Positions 5,675 to 8,137 of a stretch of DNA of 8,137 nucleotides are shown piece by piece. Source of the stretch: Acidobacteriota bacterium (GTDB taxonomy: Bacteria; Acidobacteriota; Terriglobia; Terriglobales; Acidobacteriaceae); contig QIAI01000282.1 in assembly GCA_003224995.1 (NCBI GenBank), positions 5,260 to 13,396 of the forward strand. The letters are read 5' to 3'. The position numbers and the translations under genes were made by a program. Within the stretch, counting starts at the first letter, position 1. Every line of letters begins with the position of its first letter. Under the pieces are notes generated by a model. That model was not told the DNA's origin. It searched no databases and was given only the letters and a program-made list of their open reading frames with translations.

Positions 5675-6370
5675 TTACTGTTCTGGTTCAGCGGGTTGGG
5701 TTTTTGCTGTGAGAAGGATTCGGGAGGTGGACTGTGGGATTGGAATTGGGGTGGACCACAGCAAGTGGGGGGCTAGGGATTGAGCCTGCGGGATTTGTGT
5801 CCGACTGATGAGGAGCGCGAGGGTGGCGGCCGGGGCGAGGAGAGAGACGGCGATCGGGAGGGCGGTCTCGAAGCGTTCGACGGCTCGCAGGGTTAGGGTG
5901 CCGGCCTGCGCGGGGAAAGCCTCGGCGCGGCCGGGGAATACATCGATGGACATCAATGTAAGCTCGCGGATGACTTCGCGGAGGAAAGCAACTTTCTTGT
6001 GGTTCGACTCAATGAGCGTGACCGCGGTTTGCGGCGACCAGATTTTGATAGGCAGCCCGGGGAAGCCAGCGCCGGAGCCCAGATCTACTAGTAAGGGGTG
6101 CCGGGCAGCTTCGGCGCTGGAGAGTGGCCGGGGGTGGTTGGCGGGATTCCCCGGGAATAGATGGCGGGCCGCAAAGAGGGACTCTCCGAAATGACGGGTG
6201 ACGATTTCGTCCGGGGTGCGGATGACGGTCAGGTTGACGCGGGCGTTCCAGCGGATTAATAGATCGACGTACGTCGATATATGGTTCAGTTGGGTTGGGG
6301 CGAGTGGAGTCAAGTACGCACCAGTTTGCAGGAAAGGCTCGAGTAGCTCAGCAATGCGCGACTGGATCAC
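5675..6370 (-). CDS. rsmG: 16S rRNA (guanine-527-N7)-methyltransferase RsmG
   Basis: 231 residues, a normal length. RsmG (GidB) transfers a methyl group from S-adenosylmethionine to N7 of G527 in 16S rRNA; in other bacteria its loss gives low-level streptomycin resistance. Seen: the N-terminal helix pair with YVDLLIRWNARVNLT (34-48) and the HFGESL segment (60-65). The SAM-binding glycine loop is LVDLGSGAGFPGLPIKI (94-110), followed by the ESNHKKVAFLRE strand-helix (121-132), GRAEAF (147-152) and the late motif LRAVERFE (161-168). The C-terminus is a short Pro/Gln-rich end. Start: GTG at 6370; no ATG, GTG or TTG lies between it and the upstream in-frame stop, and Shine-Dalgarno complementarity is poor. 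It is followed at 933 bp by parA in the same direction, the common rsmG-parA-parB order, with the parS cluster in the gap. The usual upstream partner mnmG is not present here; a repeat array and a secreted-protein gene are found instead. Confidence 0.95.
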   Translation of the reverse strand: MIQSRIAELLEPFLQTGAYLTPLAPTQLNHISTYVDLLIRWNARVNLTVIRTPDEIVTRHFGESLFAARHLFPGNPANHPRPLSSAEAARHPLLVDLGSGAGFPGLPIKIWSPQTAVTLIESNHKKVAFLREVIRELTLMSIDVFPGRAEAFPAQAGTLTLRAVERFETALPIAVSLLAPAATLALLISRTQIPQAQSLAPHLLWSTPIPIPQSTSRILLTAKTQPAEPEQ

Positions 6371-6400
6371 TGGTTTGATTGTAGCCCGGGCTTTCCGGTG

Positions 6401-6750
6401 GAAATCTTAGACCGCGGAGATCGCGGGAGATCGGCCCGCAGAGGACGCAGAAAAGCGCTGATTAGCAAACGGGCCTTTTTAAACGTTATGCGCGTGTCAA
6501 GAGTCGTCATGTTCGTGGGATTCACCCCGAAGGACAAAGCTGCGCAGAACCGGAAATCTTTAACCGCAGAGGATCCCAAGAAGAATGGCCGCAGAAGACG
6601 CAGAAAAGCGCTGATTGGCAAACGGCTTTCCCGGTTATGCGTGTGCTCAAGATTCCTTCTGCATACGTCAAGACTCAACACTGAAAACCCGACATGGCAC
6701 AAAATCAAATCTTAAACCGCAGAGCTCGCGGACAGACCGCAGAGGACGCA
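6401..6750 (-). repeat. Second array of the GC-rich repeat, inverted, period ~152 bp
   Basis: AAATCTT plus an A/G-rich joint and ACCGCGGAG or ACCGCAGAG recurs at 6402, 6554 and 6707 (periods 152 and 153). Each is followed by a CCGCAGA(G/A)GACGCAGA block. The first two copies share about 100 bp, including CAGAAAAGCGCTGATT, GCAAACGG and GTTATGCG; the third is shorter. A fragment (ACCGCAGAGATCGG) recurs near 6840. The sequence is the reverse complement of the repeat at 1132-1198 and 3361-3735. Open frames here (6398-6715 plus, 6367-6708 minus) are repeat translations. The array fills the gap between the anchor-D gene and rsmG. Confidence 0.8.
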
Positions 6751-6866
6751 GAGAAAATGCTGAATAACATCTTCGAGCACCAGGCCGATTCTAAAGACTT
6801 GGAATTTCTTTTCCTGTTGGCACACGCGGGCAGGCCCGAACCGCAGAGATCGGCAACCAGCGACGC

Positions 6867-8099
6867 TCAGGGCGTGGGGACTGTCGCCTGGACCTGGTTG
6901 GAATAGGTGCTTTCCTGCTTATTGCTGTTTACGGCGGTGACTACGTAGTAGTAGGTCTGGCCGCCTTGGACGCTGGCGTCGGTGTACGCGGTGGCGGCGT
7001 CTGCGCCCGAAGTGAGTTGGGCGTAGGGGCCACCGGATTTTGCTCCCCGGTAGATGTTGTAGCCAATCACCTGAGAAGCGCTGGGCTGCCACGAAAGATT
7101 GACCGACACTCCGGTTTTGAGGCTCAGGCTGGCGCTGACAGTCCCACTACTTTGGGGAGTGAAGCTGATGGTGAATGATTTGGTTTGGCCGGATGCCAGG
7201 GTGAGAGGCAGGGGGAGAGCGCTCACGGAAAATTCAGAGCTGGTCAGGCTATCGGAAGCGATGGTCACGCCGGCTCCGGCGGCGGACAGGGTGGCGGTCA
7301 TGGATTTGGTCGAGCCTACAGGCACGCTGCCAAAAGTCAGCGTGGCGGGGGCAATAGACAATTGCCCGGAACCCGGCACGGTGCCGGAAAGCGGAACGAC
7401 CACGCGGTAGTCATTCGCGCTGGACAATGCTGTGAGTCCGCCGGAAGCGGCGCCCGTGGATTGGGGACGGAAATGGGCATAGAAAGTAATGCTGGCGCCT
7501 GGCGCCAGAGTCATCGGAGTGGTGAGGCCGGTGACCCAAAAGGGGGTTCCGGAGCCGACCGAAGCGATAGCGACACTTGTCGTGCCGGAGTTGGTCAGCG
7601 TCTGAGTTTTGATGGCGCTGGTACCGAGTGGAACGGTGCCAAAGTTGATGATGCTAGGATTCGCAGTCAAGGAGCCACTGGTCAGTCCGGTTCCGCTGAC
7701 CGAGAGGGCCAGGGCGGAACTGGACCCGGAGTTCACCAGGCGAATGGTTCCCTGAACCGTCTGATTGTTGAGCGGCGCGAAGGTGATGCTGAAGGAGGCA
7801 GTCTTGCCCGCGCCGAGGGTGATCGGCATGGCAAGGCCGGAAATTCTGAATCCAGGGGCGGATTGCTGGACCGACGAGATGGTGACAGCCGCGGAGTTCG
7901 TATTGCTCAGGGTCACGGGCAGGGTCTTTGACTGAGTCACTTTCACATTGCCGAAACCCAGCGCGCATGGGGAACATTGCAGGCCACTGGTTGCGGCAAG
8001 AACTGGCTTCGCGGCGATACAAACATTCAAGAGCAGGAAGGCAAGTCCGAAACGCACGAATCGGGAGATCATGGTCCGAGCATTTTCGCGGACGTTCAT
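6867..8099 (-). CDS. Secreted choice-of-anchor D (ASH-like) protein with C-terminal Fn3 domain
   Basis: 410 residues. N-terminal signal peptide: basic ISRFVRF, then a hydrophobic run to KPVLA-ATS, cleavage near residue 35. A second ATG at residue 10 (8072) would give a more standard 26-residue signal; neither start has a strong Shine-Dalgarno. Three ~100-residue beta repeats follow, each with LxFGxVxxGxxxxxxxxLxNxG, then PxTLxxGxxxxFxxxFxP: about 40-138, 143-242 and 246-330. The first holds two close cysteines (42 and 45). Repeat 3 lacks its last strands and leads straight into an Fn3 domain (331-410) with VNLSW, GYNIYRG, PYAQL, YTDASV and YYYVVTAVN. The family is extracellular or envelope-bound and probably mediates adhesion or protein contacts. 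No LPXTG or PEP-CTERM sorting signal is seen. It is not linked to chromosome partition; its position beside rsmG looks incidental. Exact function unknown. Confidence 0.88.
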   Translation of the reverse strand: MNVRENARTMISRFVRFGLAFLLLNVCIAAKPVLAATSGLQCSPCALGFGNVKVTQSKTLPVTLSNTNSAAVTISSVQQSAPGFRISGLAMPITLGAGKTASFSITFAPLNNQTVQGTIRLVNSGSSSALALSVSGTGLTSGSLTANPSIINFGTVPLGTSAIKTQTLTNSGTTSVAIASVGSGTPFWVTGLTTPMTLAPGASITFYAHFRPQSTGAASGGLTALSSANDYRVVVPLSGTVPGSGQLSIAPATLTFGSVPVGSTKSMTATLSAAGAGVTIASDSLTSSEFSVSALPLPLTLASGQTKSFTISFTPQSSGTVSASLSLKTGVSVNLSWQPSASQVIGYNIYRGAKSGGPYAQLTSGADAATAYTDASVQGGQTYYYVVTAVNSNKQESTYSNQVQATVPTP

Positions 8100-8137
8100 G
8101 CGGAGAGAAAATATCTGGATAGGGCAAGCAGGGTCCC

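Noticed and set aside
6367..6715. Repeat-borne open frames on both strands (about 105-113 codons)
   Set aside because: They are low-complexity Arg/Ser-rich translations of the dispersed repeat, with no family motif and no ribosome site.
7185..7931. 248-codon plus-strand frame antisense to the anchor-D gene
   Set aside because: It is a Gly/Arg-rich shadow frame of a GC-rich gene. The minus-strand frame shows clear repeated domains and a signal peptide, so the antisense frame is not supported.
1..8137. Insertion sequence, prophage or defence system
   Set aside because: No transposase, integrase, phage or nuclease-type gene is seen. The repeats have no terminal inverted ends or target duplications that I could find by eye.

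Overview
The window reads as a chromosomal segment of a GC-rich bacterium, most likely an Acidobacteriota member of the Terriglobia/Koribacter type. This is inference: the ParB and ParA sequences, a secreted choice-of-anchor D/Fn3 protein, an M28 peptidase with a C-terminal beta domain, and abundant 'CTCTGCGGCCG...CCGCGGTTTAAGATTTCC' intergenic repeats together recall that group. No rRNA or marker gene is present to prove it.

Layout. (1) Positions 1-945 (+) hold the 3' part of a secreted M28-type metallopeptidase cut by the window edge. (2) Positions 946-1315 are intergenic: a minus-strand terminator, one dispersed-repeat copy and a long perfect hairpin. (3) Positions 1316-1762 (-) encode a small exported NTF2/DUF4440-like protein, probably a lipoprotein. 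(4) Positions 1946-3283 (-) encode ParB and 3803-4741 (-) encode ParA. They are separated by about 520 bp filled with tandem ~120-bp GC-rich repeats. (5) Positions 4742-5674 contain no convincing gene but carry five parS sites (three perfect TGTTCCACGTGGAACA palindromes, one with a single change and one with two changes). (6) Positions 5675-6370 (-) encode RsmG, the 16S rRNA m7G527 methyltransferase. (7) Positions 6371-6866 hold a second repeat array, period ~152 bp, made of the same family in the opposite orientation. (8) Positions 6867-8099 (-) encode a secreted choice-of-anchor D protein with a C-terminal Fn3 domain.

How it works together. rsmG, parA and parB lie in one direction in the order usual for origin-proximal loci of many bacteria, with the parS centromere between rsmG and parA. 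ParB would load on the parS cluster, bind CTP through its GERR-type motif and slide. ParA, a deviant-Walker ATPase, would move the nucleoprotein complex. The flanking peptidase, NTF2-like and anchor-D genes look like unrelated envelope/secretion genes. No dnaA, mnmG or DnaA-box cluster is seen, so the origin itself is not in the window.

I see no phage, CRISPR, defence or transposase system. The points most worth a second look are the compact parS cluster, the repeats that split parA from parB and reappear inverted beyond rsmG, the long N-terminal linker of ParB with its hexapeptide repeats, and the acidic tail of ParA.
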